DNA of 64,000 nt, taken from the NCBI GenBank assembly GCA_963704535.1, contig OY969916.1, positions 2,232,001 to 2,296,000 of the forward strand, given 5' to 3'. The notes under the pieces were generated by a model, which was not told the origin of the DNA, did not search any database, and was given only the letters and a program-made list of their open reading frames with translations. The position numbers were made by a program, and so were the translations under genes. This document shows, piece by piece, positions 16,308 to 27,187 of this stretch (the stretch's first letter is position 1; each line of letters begins with the position of its first letter). The stretch comes from G963704535 sp963704535 (GTDB taxonomy: Bacteria > Chloroflexota > Chloroflexia > Chloroflexales > Roseiflexaceae).

Positions 16308-16366
16308 GGCGAGCCCGCGTGCTCACGCTCACCACCTGTAGCGTAGGGCGAGCCGCGTGCTCGCCC
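16297..16366. repeat. Short direct repeat GCGTAGGGCGAGCC..CGTGCTC
   Basis: Two copies of about 28 bp in the gap between the DUF1990 gene and hemB. The first overlaps the stop codon of the former. The GAGAGG after the second copy serves as ribosome binding site for hemB. Confidence 0.6.
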
Positions 16367-16382
16367 CTGAGAGGAGACACCC

Positions 16383-17432
<1,050 letters not shown>

Positions 17433-17437
17433 ACCTT

Positions 17438-18139
17438 ATGAAGCAGATCCTCCCAGGGCTATCATTCTTCACTGGCATGATCGTCGGGCGCGTCTACCTG
17501 ATCGAGGACGCGGATGGCCTGACCCTGATCGACACCAGTATCGGGCCCTCGGCCGCGAAGATCCTCAAGCAGCTCGCCGCCGCCGGCCGCCGGCCCGCCG
17601 ATGTCAAACGCATCCTGATCACCCACGCGCACCCCGACCACGTGGGCGGGCTGCCGGCGTTGAAGCGGGCGACTGGGGCGCAGGTGATCGCCTCGACCAT
17701 CGAGCGCCCAGTGATCGAGGGCCAGGTGCCCATCCCGCGCCCGCCGGCCGAGCGTCTCTCGGGCCTGGCGCGGCGGCTGCGCCCGCCGGAGACCCGCCTG
17801 GAGCCCACACCCGTCGACCGTGAGGTCGTGGATGGCGAGCTGCTGCCCGAAATCATGGGCGGGCTCCAAGTCGTCGCCACGCCGGGCCACGCGCCGGGCC
17901 ACCTGGCGTTCTGGCAGCCTGAACGGCGGGTGCTGTTCTGCGGCGATGTGATCTTCCGCCTGCCCAACCTGCGCCTGCCCTTCGCGTTTTTCACCGTCGA
18001 TATGGACGAGAATAAGCGCTCGATAAGGCGCGTGGCCGAGATGGACCCGCAGATGGTCTGCTTCGGCCACGGCAGCCCGCTGACCAAGGACACGGCGCGG
18101 GCCATTCGTGCGTTCGCGCACAAGGTCGGCGCGATGTGA
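17438..18139 (+). CDS. MBL-fold metallo-hydrolase
   Basis: A 233-residue metallo-beta-lactamase-fold protein. Metal ligand motif HAHPDHVGG (H63, H65, D67, H68), second-site TPGHAPGHLAF, aspartate in FCGDVIF and final ligand in CFGHGSP are all present, so the dinuclear centre should be intact. It probably hydrolyses an ester or thioester (glyoxalase II/lactonase-like); the substrate is unknown. The gene lies 5 bp after hemB. Confidence 0.9.
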   Translation: MKQILPGLSFFTGMIVGRVYLIEDADGLTLIDTSIGPSAAKILKQLAAAGRRPADVKRILITHAHPDHVGGLPALKRATGAQVIASTIERPVIEGQVPIPRPPAERLSGLARRLRPPETRLEPTPVDREVVDGELLPEIMGGLQVVATPGHAPGHLAFWQPERRVLFCGDVIFRLPNLRLPFAFFTVDMDENKRSIRRVAEMDPQMVCFGHGSPLTKDTARAIRAFAHKVGAM

Positions 18140-18174
18140 CAGGGAAGATCGTCGATGCTTCAGGTTGAGATCCT

Positions 18175-20514
18175 ATGTCACTGCTGATTACATATCTCCG
18201 GCGTCTAGCGTTCTACCTCTGTATTGCGCTCATCTTGCTATACATCCTGTTTCCTGCGTACTGGATGTTTATCTCATCCTTCAAGAATCCGACGACGATT
18301 TTCACGGTTGATTATCTGCCTACCGGGATCTCCCTGATTAACTACAGGTTGCTGGCCCAGGACACGCCTTTCTTCCGCGCCATCCACAACTCGGTGATCG
18401 TGGGCGTGGCCGTGGCCGCCCTGACGCTCGCGATCGGATCGCTGGCCGCGTATGCGCTGGGCCGGGTGCGCTTTCGCGGCCGGCGCCTGACCCGTCACGC
18501 CATTATGGTGATGTTTGTCTTTCCGCACATCAGCATCCTGGGCAGCCTGTACCTGCTGATGAGCAATCCTTGCAGCATCGTCGGCGGGAGCTGCAACGAG
18601 TGGGGCCTCTACAACACGTTGCGGGTGCTGATCATCAGCTACCTGGTTCTGACCTTGCCGCTGACGGTCTGGTTCCTGGCCGCCTACTACCGCGACCTGC
18701 CCTACGAGCTTGAGGAGGCCGCCGCCGTCGACGGCGCGACGCCGTTCCAGGTCTTCACGCGGATCATGCTGCCGCTGACCGCGCCGGGCCTGATCACCAC
18801 CGGATTACTGACCTTTATCACATCCTGGAATGAGTTTCTCTTCGCGCTGACCTTCACCCAGCCTGAGCAGTCGTGGACGGCGCCGGTCGCGATCTCGATG
18901 TATGGGGACCTGGGGCAGGGCATGCTACTGACCCTGGCTGCGTCGATGCTGGTCACCGGCCCGATCATGATCCTGGCGCTGACCTTCCAACGCCAGATCA
19001 CCGCTGGTCTCACCGGCATAACGGCCCAGGAGAGCGCCGAGGACGGCTGGCTGGGACGGCAACTCCGCCGGCGCGGGCTGCCGCAGATCCAGCTCAGCGC
19101 GCCGGCGCGCGTGGTCTTGCTGGTGTTGGGGCTGGCCGCCCTGGTATTTGTCGCGCACGGGTGGAACGTGATCGCCTTTCCCTACCCGATCGACTACGGC
19201 GAGGGGCCGCTGCTGGACCAGGCGACCCGGCTGGCCCGATTCCAGAACATCTACCGCCCCAGCACGGCCACGCCACCCTACACGATCGCCAACTATCCCC
19301 CGCTCTATCCCCTGACGCAGGCGCCGCTGGTCTGGCTGTTCGGGCCGGCGTTCTGGTACGGTCGCCTGCTCTCCTGGCTGAGTATGGTCGCCGCCGCCCT
19401 GTTGATCGCCCTGATCCTGCACGCGCTCACTGGCGATCGGCTCGCGGCGGCGATCGGCGGCCTGACCCTGCTAGCGATCCCGTACGTCTCTTTCTGGGCG
19501 CCGCTCTACCGGGTGGACCCGCTGGCGCTGGCGCTCAGCCTGGGTGGGATCTTCGTCATCGTTCGCCGGCCGGACGCGCGCTGGACGTTGCCGCTGACGG
19601 CCGGGCTGCTGGTCGCTGCGGTGTACACGCGCCAGTCGTATGGGCTGGCCGCGCCTGCGGCGGTCTTCGTGTGGCTGCTGAGTCGTCAGCCGCGCCGGCG
19701 GGCGTTGGTCTTCGCGGCCCTGCTGGGCGGCATCGGGTTGGGGCTGTTTGCCCTACTCAACCTGCTCACCGGCGGCGGTTTCTTCTTCAATATCGTCACC
19801 GCCAATGTCAACGAATATCGGCTTGACTTACTTCAAGAATACCTGGGGGAACTGTGGGTGTTCATGCCCTACCTGCTGCTGAGTAGCGCCCTGTTTGTGC
19901 TGCTGGCCGGCTGGTTTCGAGTGCGATCGTGGTCGCTGGTGGCGCCCTACTTCGTGGGCGCGGCGCTGTCGGGCCTGACGATCGGCAAGGTCGGCTCGAA
20001 TGTGAACTACTTCCTGGAGCTTTCGGCGGCCATGAGTCTGGCGATCGGCGCCTTTATTGCTTGGCAGCGGCCAAGGCCAGCGGCACGCCACGCGCTGATG
20101 CTGATCCTGGCGCTCCAGTTATTTCTGCTGCTGCCGGGCATGCGCTATCACCTGTTTACCGAACTGAAGCTTGGCCAAAGCGAGGACCAGGCCCGGCTCA
20201 TGCAGATCATCCGCAGTAGCGATGGGCCGGTGCTGGCCGACGAGGAGATGGGATTGCTGGCATTAGACCAGCGCCCGCTGTATTTCCAGCCCTTCGAGAT
20301 GACCCAACTCGCCCGCGACGGCGTCTGGGACCAGGCGCCATTGCTCGCGGCGATCGATCGGCAGCAGTTCGCGGCGATCATGATCCTCATGCTCCCTACT
20401 CCACCTATCCACCGCGACCGCTGGACCGATGAGATGCTCAACCAGATCGACCGGCGCTATGAAGCGGCCGAGATCGTCGGCAACACCGTGGTCTACCGGC
20501 CGAAGCAGCAATAG
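18175..20514 (+). CDS. CUT1 sugar ABC permease fused to a GT-C-like membrane domain
   Basis: A 779-residue protein in two parts. Residues 1-283 are a full MalG-type permease: six transmembrane helices, the EAA loop EEAAAVDGATPFQVFTRI, and an ending ALTFQRQITAGLTG where such proteins normally stop. Residues about 295-779 are a second polytopic region of GT39/GT-C style. It has an early acidic loop (PIDYGEGPLLDQA), the lipid-facing NYPPLYPL segment, many helices and a soluble C-terminal tail, as in membrane glycosyltransferases that use polyprenyl-phosphate sugars. No MalF, binding protein or ATPase gene is adjacent. The fusion may be real or result from a lost stop or a misassembly. There is no frameshift within the ORF. 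Confidence 0.8.
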   Translation: MSLLITYLRRLAFYLCIALILLYILFPAYWMFISSFKNPTTIFTVDYLPTGISLINYRLLAQDTPFFRAIHNSVIVGVAVAALTLAIGSLAAYALGRVRFRGRRLTRHAIMVMFVFPHISILGSLYLLMSNPCSIVGGSCNEWGLYNTLRVLIISYLVLTLPLTVWFLAAYYRDLPYELEEAAAVDGATPFQVFTRIMLPLTAPGLITTGLLTFITSWNEFLFALTFTQPEQSWTAPVAISMYGDLGQGMLLTLAASMLVTGPIMILALTFQRQITAGLTGITAQESAEDGWLGRQLRRRGLPQIQLSAPARVVLLVLGLAALVFVAHGWNVIAFPYPIDYGEGPLLDQATRLARFQNIYRPSTATPPYTIANYPPLYPLTQAPLVWLFGPAFWYGRLLSWLSMVAAALLIALILHALTGDRLAAAIGGLTLLAIPYVSFWAPLYRVDPLALALSLGGIFVIVRRPDARWTLPLTAGLLVAAVYTRQSYGLAAPAAVFVWLLSRQPRRRALVFAALLGGIGLGLFALLNLLTGGGFFFNIVTANVNEYRLDLLQEYLGELWVFMPYLLLSSALFVLLAGWFRVRSWSLVAPYFVGAALSGLTIGKVGSNVNYFLELSAAMSLAIGAFIAWQRPRPAARHALMLILALQLFLLLPGMRYHLFTELKLGQSEDQARLMQIIRSSDGPVLADEEMGLLALDQRPLYFQPFEMTQLARDGVWDQAPLLAAIDRQQFAAIMILMLPTPPIHRDRWTDEMLNQIDRRYEAAEIVGNTVVYRPKQQ

Positions 20515-20566
20515 TTAGACAAGGTTTCGGGCAACGCCGCTCTACTTTATGATGTGAGTGGGGAAG
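20515..20566 (+). repeat. Left half of a type B repeat forming the hemL leader
   Basis: TTAGACAAGGTTTCGGGCAA and GATGTGAGTGGGGA match the left end of type B elements at 42941 and 63066. The element then departs into GTAGGAG, the hemL ribosome binding site. It starts directly after the preceding TAG stop codon. Confidence 0.8.
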
Positions 20567-20580
20567 TAGGAGAATTTATT

Positions 20581-21876
<1,296 letters not shown>

Positions 21877-21918
21877 TGCTTTTCTCGCTGCTACGATCCG
21901 CGAAGCCACGCGAAGATT

Positions 21919-21976
21919 GTCAGTTGTCAGTGGTCCGTTGTCAGTTGCAACTAACAACGGACCACTGACAACTGAC
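21919..21976. terminator. Bidirectional hairpin built from GTCAGTT heptads
   Basis: A perfect 23-bp inverted repeat (21919-21941 with 21954-21976), made of GTCAGTTGTCAGTGGTCCGTT and its complement, lies between the convergent hemL and subtilase genes. It is one of several hairpins in the window made of 7-bp units. Confidence 0.75.
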
Positions 21977-21981
21977 TCCTG

Positions 21982-23208
21982 CTAGAACGCATCGACGTTG
22001 AGCAGCACCTCTTTGATCGGATCAGGGTCGTCGACATCATTCCAGTTGAGGTTCCCGGCGCTCTGGAGCGCACTCTTGACCTGCGCGGGCGACGCGCCAG
22101 GGTGGGTCGAGATGTACAGCGCTGCGGCGCCCGCGACATGCGAGGTCGCCATTGAGGTGCCGCTGAGCGTACTATAGCCGCCGCCCCTCCAGGTCGAGTA
22201 GATACACACCCCCGGCGCGATGATATCGATATCGGCGCCGTAGTTCGAGAAATTGGCGAAGGTGTCGTCCTCATCGGCGCGGCAGGTCGCCGCCGCCCTG
22301 CCGCCAGGCGCGCCGTTGAAGTCGGCCAGCGCCGAAACGGTGATCACCTCGTCGTAAGCCGCCGGCACGACGTTCTGCGCGTCACTCGCCGAGCCGCCGG
22401 CCGACACCGCGTAGGTCACGCCCGCCGCCACCGATCGACAGATCGCGTCGTGCAGCGCCACCCCGGTCGCGCAGCCGGCCCCGCTGGGCTCCGTGCCGGC
22501 CGCGCCCAGGCTCATATTCGCCACCTTGATCGTGCCGGCATTGGCCGTCACAAAATCGACACCGCAGATCACCGACGAGAACGAGCCGGAGCCGGCGCTA
22601 TTGAACACCCGCACCGCCCATAGCCGCGCGCTTGGGGCGACCCCGACGACACCTTGGCTGTTGTCCCTGGCGGCGATGGTGCCCGCGATATGCGTACCAT
22701 GGCCATTGCCGTCGTCATAGCCGGTCTCGGTCGAGCAGTTCTTGCCGCCGACGACATTCAGGTCGGGATGATCGAGGTCGATCCCGGTGTCGATGACCGC
22801 GACGTTGATGTTCACGCTGCCGGAGCCGTTGCCGGAGACGGTCGAACTCAACTCCCCGTCGATGCGGTTGATGCCGGTCGGCAGAGTCTGGGCGTTAATC
22901 GTCATGATCTGATCCTGATTGATATAGGCCACGTCGGGGTCAGCTTGCAGGCGGGCGAGCAGCGCCGGCGGCACGACCGCAGCAAACCCCTTGAGCGCGT
23001 GCCCGTAGGAGTGCAGCAGCGGCAGCCCGTGCTTCGCCGCTAGGCCGCGCGCCTTGCCTTGAGGATCGGCAACCGTATCTTTGAAGACGACGATATACTG
23101 GTCGGAGATGGCGTTTGTGCGAGCGGCAGCGGGGCGACTGAAGAGCACAGTGGTGAGGGTAAGTCCGATGGCAGCAAGCAGGGTGGCGAAACGACGCGCG
23201 AACATCAT
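21982..23208 (-). CDS. Secreted S8 family (subtilisin/proteinase K-like) serine protease
   Basis: A 408-residue exported protease. The start at 23208 is chosen because AGGAAGGAG precedes this ATG and the product begins with MMFARRFATLLAAIGLT, a typical signal peptide ending near AAA-RT. An I9 inhibitor propeptide (DQYIVVFKDTV to DVAYINQDQ) precedes the catalytic domain. The triad is D140 (VIDTGIDLDHPDL), H170 (GNGHGTHIAGT) and S352 (SGTSMATSHVAG). The segment that normally reads AAGN, providing the oxyanion-hole asparagine, here reads SAGGSASDA (G272), which is unusual. Cysteines fit the proteinase K branch. There is no C-terminal extension. Confidence 0.92.
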   Translation of the reverse strand: MMFARRFATLLAAIGLTLTTVLFSRPAAARTNAISDQYIVVFKDTVADPQGKARGLAAKHGLPLLHSYGHALKGFAAVVPPALLARLQADPDVAYINQDQIMTINAQTLPTGINRIDGELSSTVSGNGSGSVNINVAVIDTGIDLDHPDLNVVGGKNCSTETGYDDGNGHGTHIAGTIAARDNSQGVVGVAPSARLWAVRVFNSAGSGSFSSVICGVDFVTANAGTIKVANMSLGAAGTEPSGAGCATGVALHDAICRSVAAGVTYAVSAGGSASDAQNVVPAAYDEVITVSALADFNGAPGGRAAATCRADEDDTFANFSNYGADIDIIAPGVCIYSTWRGGGYSTLSGTSMATSHVAGAAALYISTHPGASPAQVKSALQSAGNLNWNDVDDPDPIKEVLLNVDAF

Positions 23209-23528
23209 TATCAGCTCCTTCCTCATATACTCTTGCACTTCACCTGACCAGGGGACGGCAATACGAAGCCCGGAGGAACAGTTCGGCCTCCTTTCTAGGG
23301 CGTACGACGCCGGCATCAGTCGCGACGATCAGCTGTATCCTCAGTCGGCGCACAGTATACCAGCGTCTTTAGGACTTCGCTTGGGAGGTGGTCTTCTTCG
23401 CACTTTTGGTGTATCATACCGGGGACCCAATCGGTGCTAACGCTGCTCGACCTGAGCGCTTGACGGGCAATCCTATTCCGTGTATAATCCGCTATAGGAT
23501 AAGCTGTCGGCATGAGAAAGGCAGCCCT
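23209..23528. other. 320-bp gap between divergent genes
   Basis: Holds the leader of the subtilase gene (ribosome binding site at about 23211-23219) and presumably two divergent promoters. A TATCAT/ATGATA pair lies near 23411-23417, but I cannot assign a firm -35. No member of the repeat families found elsewhere in the window is seen. Confidence 0.4.
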
Positions 23529-23948
23529 ATGACTCCAGAAAACCAGGCCCTACTCACAGCGATCCATGAAATGCTCACTGAAGCGAACGCCCCGATCGTG
23601 GCCCGGCTGGAAGGGCTCGAAGGGCGTATCGGGCAGCTTGAAGAGCGCATCGAGCGCCTCGAAGGGCACCTGGAACGCCTCGAAAAGCAAGTCGAAACAA
23701 TCGACGCACGGACCAGCGAGATCCTGAGTGACTTCCAGGACCTGCGCGATCGGGTCCCGCTGCTTGAGGAGCGCATCGACAATGGCTTCCGCGCGCTCAA
23801 GAGCGATCTCACCTTCGCATTCAGCGACATCCGCAAGATCGCCGCGGCGCAGGACCGCGGCGACAAAGCGATCGAAGGGCTGAAGCGCGAAATCGCCGGC
23901 CTCCAGCAGCGCCTGGCGGCGCTAGAAGGCCGGCAGAGTACTTCTTAA
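23529..23948 (+). CDS. Coiled-coil hypothetical protein
   Basis: A 139-residue, charged, almost wholly helical protein. Heptad-like LEGLEGRIGQLEERIERLEG and LEKQVETIDARTSEIL predict a long coiled coil (residues about 25-125). There is no membrane segment and no recognisable catalytic motif. ATG 23529 is preceded by GAAAGG. It could be a structural or scaffold protein; the function is unknown. A strong terminator follows directly. Confidence 0.7.
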   Translation: MTPENQALLTAIHEMLTEANAPIVARLEGLEGRIGQLEERIERLEGHLERLEKQVETIDARTSEILSDFQDLRDRVPLLEERIDNGFRALKSDLTFAFSDIRKIAAAQDRGDKAIEGLKREIAGLQQRLAALEGRQSTS

Positions 23949-23954
23949 CGAACC

Positions 23955-23998
23955 GACCACGACGAAGGCGGCCCTCTGTGGCCGCCTTCGTCGTGGTC
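23955..23998. terminator. Strong 19-bp terminator hairpin
   Basis: GACCACGACGAAGGCGGCC (23955-23973) pairs perfectly with its complement at 23980-23998 around a 6-base loop, followed by GCCTTTGTTGT. It ends the coiled-coil gene and may also serve the convergent gene. Confidence 0.85.
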
Positions 23999-24034
23999 GC
24001 CTTTGTTGTAGCTGCCGTCGTCGTGGCCACCCAT

Positions 24035-24445
24035 TCAGCGCTGGAAATGAAACTCCCGATGGGCTTGAATATACACCGCATTCGGGTCGTCGGGGTCGCC
24101 GCCGATGACGGCGTGCTCGACCAGGTGGAATGGCCCAAACACGACTTCGTAGGTGTACCACGTCACGATGAACGGCGCGCGGGTGCCAGAGAAGGTATAG
24201 TCGCGCGCGTTCCAGCCGCTGGCTGCCAGCCGCTCGGCCAGGTCCGCGCGCCAGGCGTAGGGGTGCCCTTCCACGCGGTAGGTGATGTTCAGGTTGTTCA
24301 GGCCGCGCGAAGTGACGACAACTTCCGTCGCATCAGGGTGGATGAGCGGCGTAGATAGGCTATTGCGCGCTACCCAGGCGCCCGCCGCACAGAGCAGCAG
24401 GACGGCGACGATCGCCACAACCAGCATGCTACGTCGTTTGCCCAC
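24035..24445 (-). CDS. Single-pass membrane-anchored hypothetical protein
   Basis: About 136 residues from a GTG start at 24445 (start uncertain; an internal ATG at SMLVV is also possible). A basic VGKRRS is followed by one transmembrane helix (MLVVAIVAVLLLCAAGAWVA), then an extracytoplasmic domain with several aromatic strands (NLNITYRVEGHPYAWR, VTWYTYEVVFGPFH). I do not recognise the family. It is tail-to-tail with the coiled-coil gene and downstream of the GH1 gene on the same strand. Confidence 0.6.
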   Translation of the reverse strand: MGKRRSMLVVAIVAVLLLCAAGAWVARNSLSTPLIHPDATEVVVTSRGLNNLNITYRVEGHPYAWRADLAERLAASGWNARDYTFSGTRAPFIVTWYTYEVVFGPFHLVEHAVIGGDPDDPNAVYIQAHREFHFQR

Positions 24446-24536
24446 ACACCAAACCCTATCGGATGAGTACCAGGTTTTGCAGGAGCGGTCGACAGGGATT
24501 CGCCGCCAGGCACCCGCCGGAGCTAAGTGTAGCGGA

Positions 24537-25910
24537 TCAGTCAACCTCTACGGCATTCGCGGCGATCACCCGCTTGTACCAGAGCGCGCTGTCCTTGGGG
24601 ATGCGCTGCTGGGTTGCATAGTCGACCCAAACGATCCCGAACCGCTGCATGTAGCCGTGCGCCCACTCGAAGTTGTCCAGCAGCGACCAGACGAAGTAGC
24701 CAGCCAGTGGCACCCCAGCCGTGATCGCCTGGTGGGCCATGGCGAAGTGGTCGCGGAGAAAGCGCAACCGCAGGTGGTCGTTGATGCTGCCGTTGCCGTT
24801 CGGCGCGTCAGTATAGCTGGCGCCGTTCTCGGTGACATACAGTTTGCCGGGCCGGTACTCAAAGTGCAGGCGCGCCAGCAGTTCGTAGAGCCCCTGCGGG
24901 TAGACCTCCCAACCCATCGCGGTCCACTCGGACTCGGGGGCCAGGAAGACCGTGCGGGGCGCGTTCTCATGCTCCGGCACCTCCTGGCTGCGGAGCACAC
25001 TACGGTTGTAGTAGTTGACGCCCAGGAAGTCGGTCTGGACGGCGATCGCATCGAGGTCGCCCGGCCGCACAAACGTGAGTCCCTCTGGCGGCAGGTGCCC
25101 GGCGGTGATATAGTCGGCGACCATATCGGCGGGATAGTGGCGGCCATACACCGGGTCGAGGAACCAGCGGTTGAAGTAGCCATCAAAGTGCCGGGCAGCG
25201 TTGACGTCGGCCACGCTTGGCGAGGCCGCCGCTGCCGGCGTGAAATTGAGCGTGATCCCGACCTGGGCGCCGGGGCTATTGCGGCGCAGCACCGGCACAG
25301 CCCAGCCGTGGGCCAGCAGCAGATGGTGGCTGGCGGCCAGCGCAGCCGGCCAATCCTGCCAGCCGGGGGCATGCTCGCCGATCTGGTAGCTCAACAGGCT
25401 CGCGCACCATGGTTCGTTGATCGTGATCCAGTTGGTGACCTGGTCGCCCAGGTGGCGGCTGATCGCGTCGGCGTACTCGACGAACGCCTCGGCGGTAGCA
25501 CGCTCCGGCCAACCGCCGGCGTCCTGGAGCGCCTGGGGCAGATCCCAGTGGTACAGGGTCGCAAACGGCACGATATCATTCGCCAGCAGCTCGTCGACCA
25601 GGCGGCGGTAGAAGTCGAGCCCGCGCTGGTTGACCGGGCCGCGGCCCTCCGGCAGGATGCGCGGCCACGCGATCGAGAAGCGGTAGGACTGAAGGCCAAG
25701 CTCCTTCATCAGGGCGATGTCCTCGCGCCAGCGGTGGTAGTGGTCGCAAGACACATCGCCGGTATCGCCATTGGCGACCTTGCCGGGCGTTCGAGAGAAG
25801 CGATCCCAGATCGACTCACCCCGGCCATCTTCGTTCCAGGCGCCCTCGATCTGATACGACGCTGTGGCGGCACCCCACAGGAAGTTCTGAGGAAAGGTCA
25901 GTTTCGGCAT
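24537..25910 (-). CDS. Beta-glucosidase, GH1 family
   Basis: A 457-residue GH1 enzyme, full family length. The N-terminal signature FLWGAATASYQIEGAWNEDG is present. The acid/base is E166 in ITINEPW and the nucleophile E361 in YVTENGASY. Substrate-binding QIEG and the later WSLLDNFEWA are also intact. There is no signal peptide, so it acts in the cytoplasm on imported cello- or other beta-oligosaccharides. It is the last gene of the minus-strand cluster binding protein - oppBCDF - GH1, which fits uptake followed by intracellular hydrolysis. Confidence 0.95.
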   Translation of the reverse strand: MPKLTFPQNFLWGAATASYQIEGAWNEDGRGESIWDRFSRTPGKVANGDTGDVSCDHYHRWREDIALMKELGLQSYRFSIAWPRILPEGRGPVNQRGLDFYRRLVDELLANDIVPFATLYHWDLPQALQDAGGWPERATAEAFVEYADAISRHLGDQVTNWITINEPWCASLLSYQIGEHAPGWQDWPAALAASHHLLLAHGWAVPVLRRNSPGAQVGITLNFTPAAAASPSVADVNAARHFDGYFNRWFLDPVYGRHYPADMVADYITAGHLPPEGLTFVRPGDLDAIAVQTDFLGVNYYNRSVLRSQEVPEHENAPRTVFLAPESEWTAMGWEVYPQGLYELLARLHFEYRPGKLYVTENGASYTDAPNGNGSINDHLRLRFLRDHFAMAHQAITAGVPLAGYFVWSLLDNFEWAHGYMQRFGIVWVDYATQQRIPKDSALWYKRVIAANAVEVD

Positions 25911-25938
25911 TGATACTCTCTATCGATTTATCTATGAA

Positions 25939-26042
25939 GTGAAACGTGAAACGTGATGCGTGGCGTCTGGGCGGCCACGGAGGGCTTGCCCTACAGGTGC
26001 TTGGCCCTTCATCCCTTCGCCCTTTCACCCCTTCACCTTGTC
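25939..26042. repeat. Heptad GTGAAAC units, dispersed GC-rich repeat and octamer array
   Basis: GTGAAACGTGAAACGTGATG is followed by the dispersed repeat copy (GGCGGCCACGGAGGGCTTGC, the complement of that near 2640) and CCTTTCACCCCTTCACCTTG. The last is the octamer array in which the minus-strand oppF stop codon sits. Confidence 0.8.
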
Positions 26043-27089
26043 GCCAGCGGCAGCCGTCGGCTCTGCGGCACCCGGCCCATACAGGTGGCAGCGCACCCAG
26101 TGCTGTGGGGCCAGCCACTCGACGCCCGGCATGACCTGGCGGCATACGTCCATCACCTTCGGGCAGCGGGCGGCGAACGGGCAGCCTGGCGGCGGGTCGA
26201 TCAGCGACGGCAGATCGCCGCGTGCCACCGGGGCGCGCCGGTTCATCGGCCGGGCCGGATCAGGCACCGCCGAAAGCAGCAGTTGGGTGTAGGGGTGCGC
26301 GGGCTGCTCCATCAGATCAGTGCTCGCGGCGCCCTCAACCATATGGCCGGCGTACATCACGATCGTCCGGTCGCCGATATAGCGGGCGCTGGCGATATCG
26401 TGCGTGATATAGACATAGGCGATGCCGCGCTCCTGCTTCAGCCGATCCATCAGGTTCAGGATGCCCATACGAATCGACACATCGAGCATCGAGATCGGCT
26501 CGTCGGCCAGGATAACCTCCGGGTCGACCGCCAGCGCGCGAGCGATCGACACACGCTGCCGCTGGCCGCCCGAAAGCTGGTGCGGGAACTTCTTGGCGAA
26601 CTCGACCGCCGGATTCAGGCCAACCGTGGTCAGCAGCTCATGGATCTGCCCCTCGACCTCGTCGCCGCTGCGGGCTTTCTTATGGATCAGCAGCGGGCGC
26701 TCAAGGTGATGACCGACGGTATGGACCGGATTCAGCGAGCCAAACGGATCCTGAAAGATCATCTGCACATTATTGCGGTAGGCCAGCGTCGCCCCACGCG
26801 GCTCGATTTTGAGCATATTCTGGCCCTTGAAGATAATCTCGCCCTTGGTCGGCGGCATCAGGCGGGCGATCAGCCGCACGGTGGTGCTTTTGCCGCTGCC
26901 CGACTCCCCGACCAGCGCCACCACCTCGCCGCGCCGCACGGAGAAGCTAACATCCTCCAGCGCATGCACATGTTTGGTGCTGAAGATGGAGCCGACTGGG
27001 AAGTGCTTGGTAAGATGGCGCACCTCAAGCACAACGTCGCCCTGCGCATCTGCGCCATTCTGCTCGTGGACGGTCGCGGGTTGAGTCAT
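26025..27089 (-). CDS. Oligopeptide/oligosaccharide ABC transporter ATPase (OppF-type)
   Basis: A 354-residue ATPase starting MTQPATVHEQNG (GAGG upstream). Walker A is GESGSGKSTT, the Q-loop lies in MIFQDPFGSLNP, the signature is LSGGQRQRVSIARAL and Walker B is VILADEPISMLDV. The C-terminal oligo-HPY extension has the cysteine-rich CPFAARCPKVMDVC, found in Opp/Dpp ATPases. It energises import by the OppBC permease pair. The last codons (GDKVKG and stop) lie in a GACAAGGTGAAGGGG octamer array. Confidence 0.92.
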   Translation of the reverse strand: MTQPATVHEQNGADAQGDVVLEVRHLTKHFPVGSIFSTKHVHALEDVSFSVRRGEVVALVGESGSGKSTTVRLIARLMPPTKGEIIFKGQNMLKIEPRGATLAYRNNVQMIFQDPFGSLNPVHTVGHHLERPLLIHKKARSGDEVEGQIHELLTTVGLNPAVEFAKKFPHQLSGGQRQRVSIARALAVDPEVILADEPISMLDVSIRMGILNLMDRLKQERGIAYVYITHDIASARYIGDRTIVMYAGHMVEGAASTDLMEQPAHPYTQLLLSAVPDPARPMNRRAPVARGDLPSLIDPPPGCPFAARCPKVMDVCRQVMPGVEWLAPQHWVRCHLYGPGAAEPTAAAGDKVKG

Positions 27090-27102
27090 ACTTGCCTCAC
27101 AC

Positions 27103-27187
27103 GAAATTGAGAATGAAAAATTGAGAATTGAAAATGACACGCGAAAGAGATACCCGGATTCTCAATTTTCAATTCTCAATTCTCAAT
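27103..27187. repeat. TTGAGAA/CAATTCT heptad array, hairpin-forming
   Basis: Units of ATTGAGAATTGAAAAT on one arm and TTCTCAATTTTCAATTCTCA on the other can pair across the 98-bp gap between oppD and oppF. The same unit recurs at 38925-38957. Confidence 0.75.
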
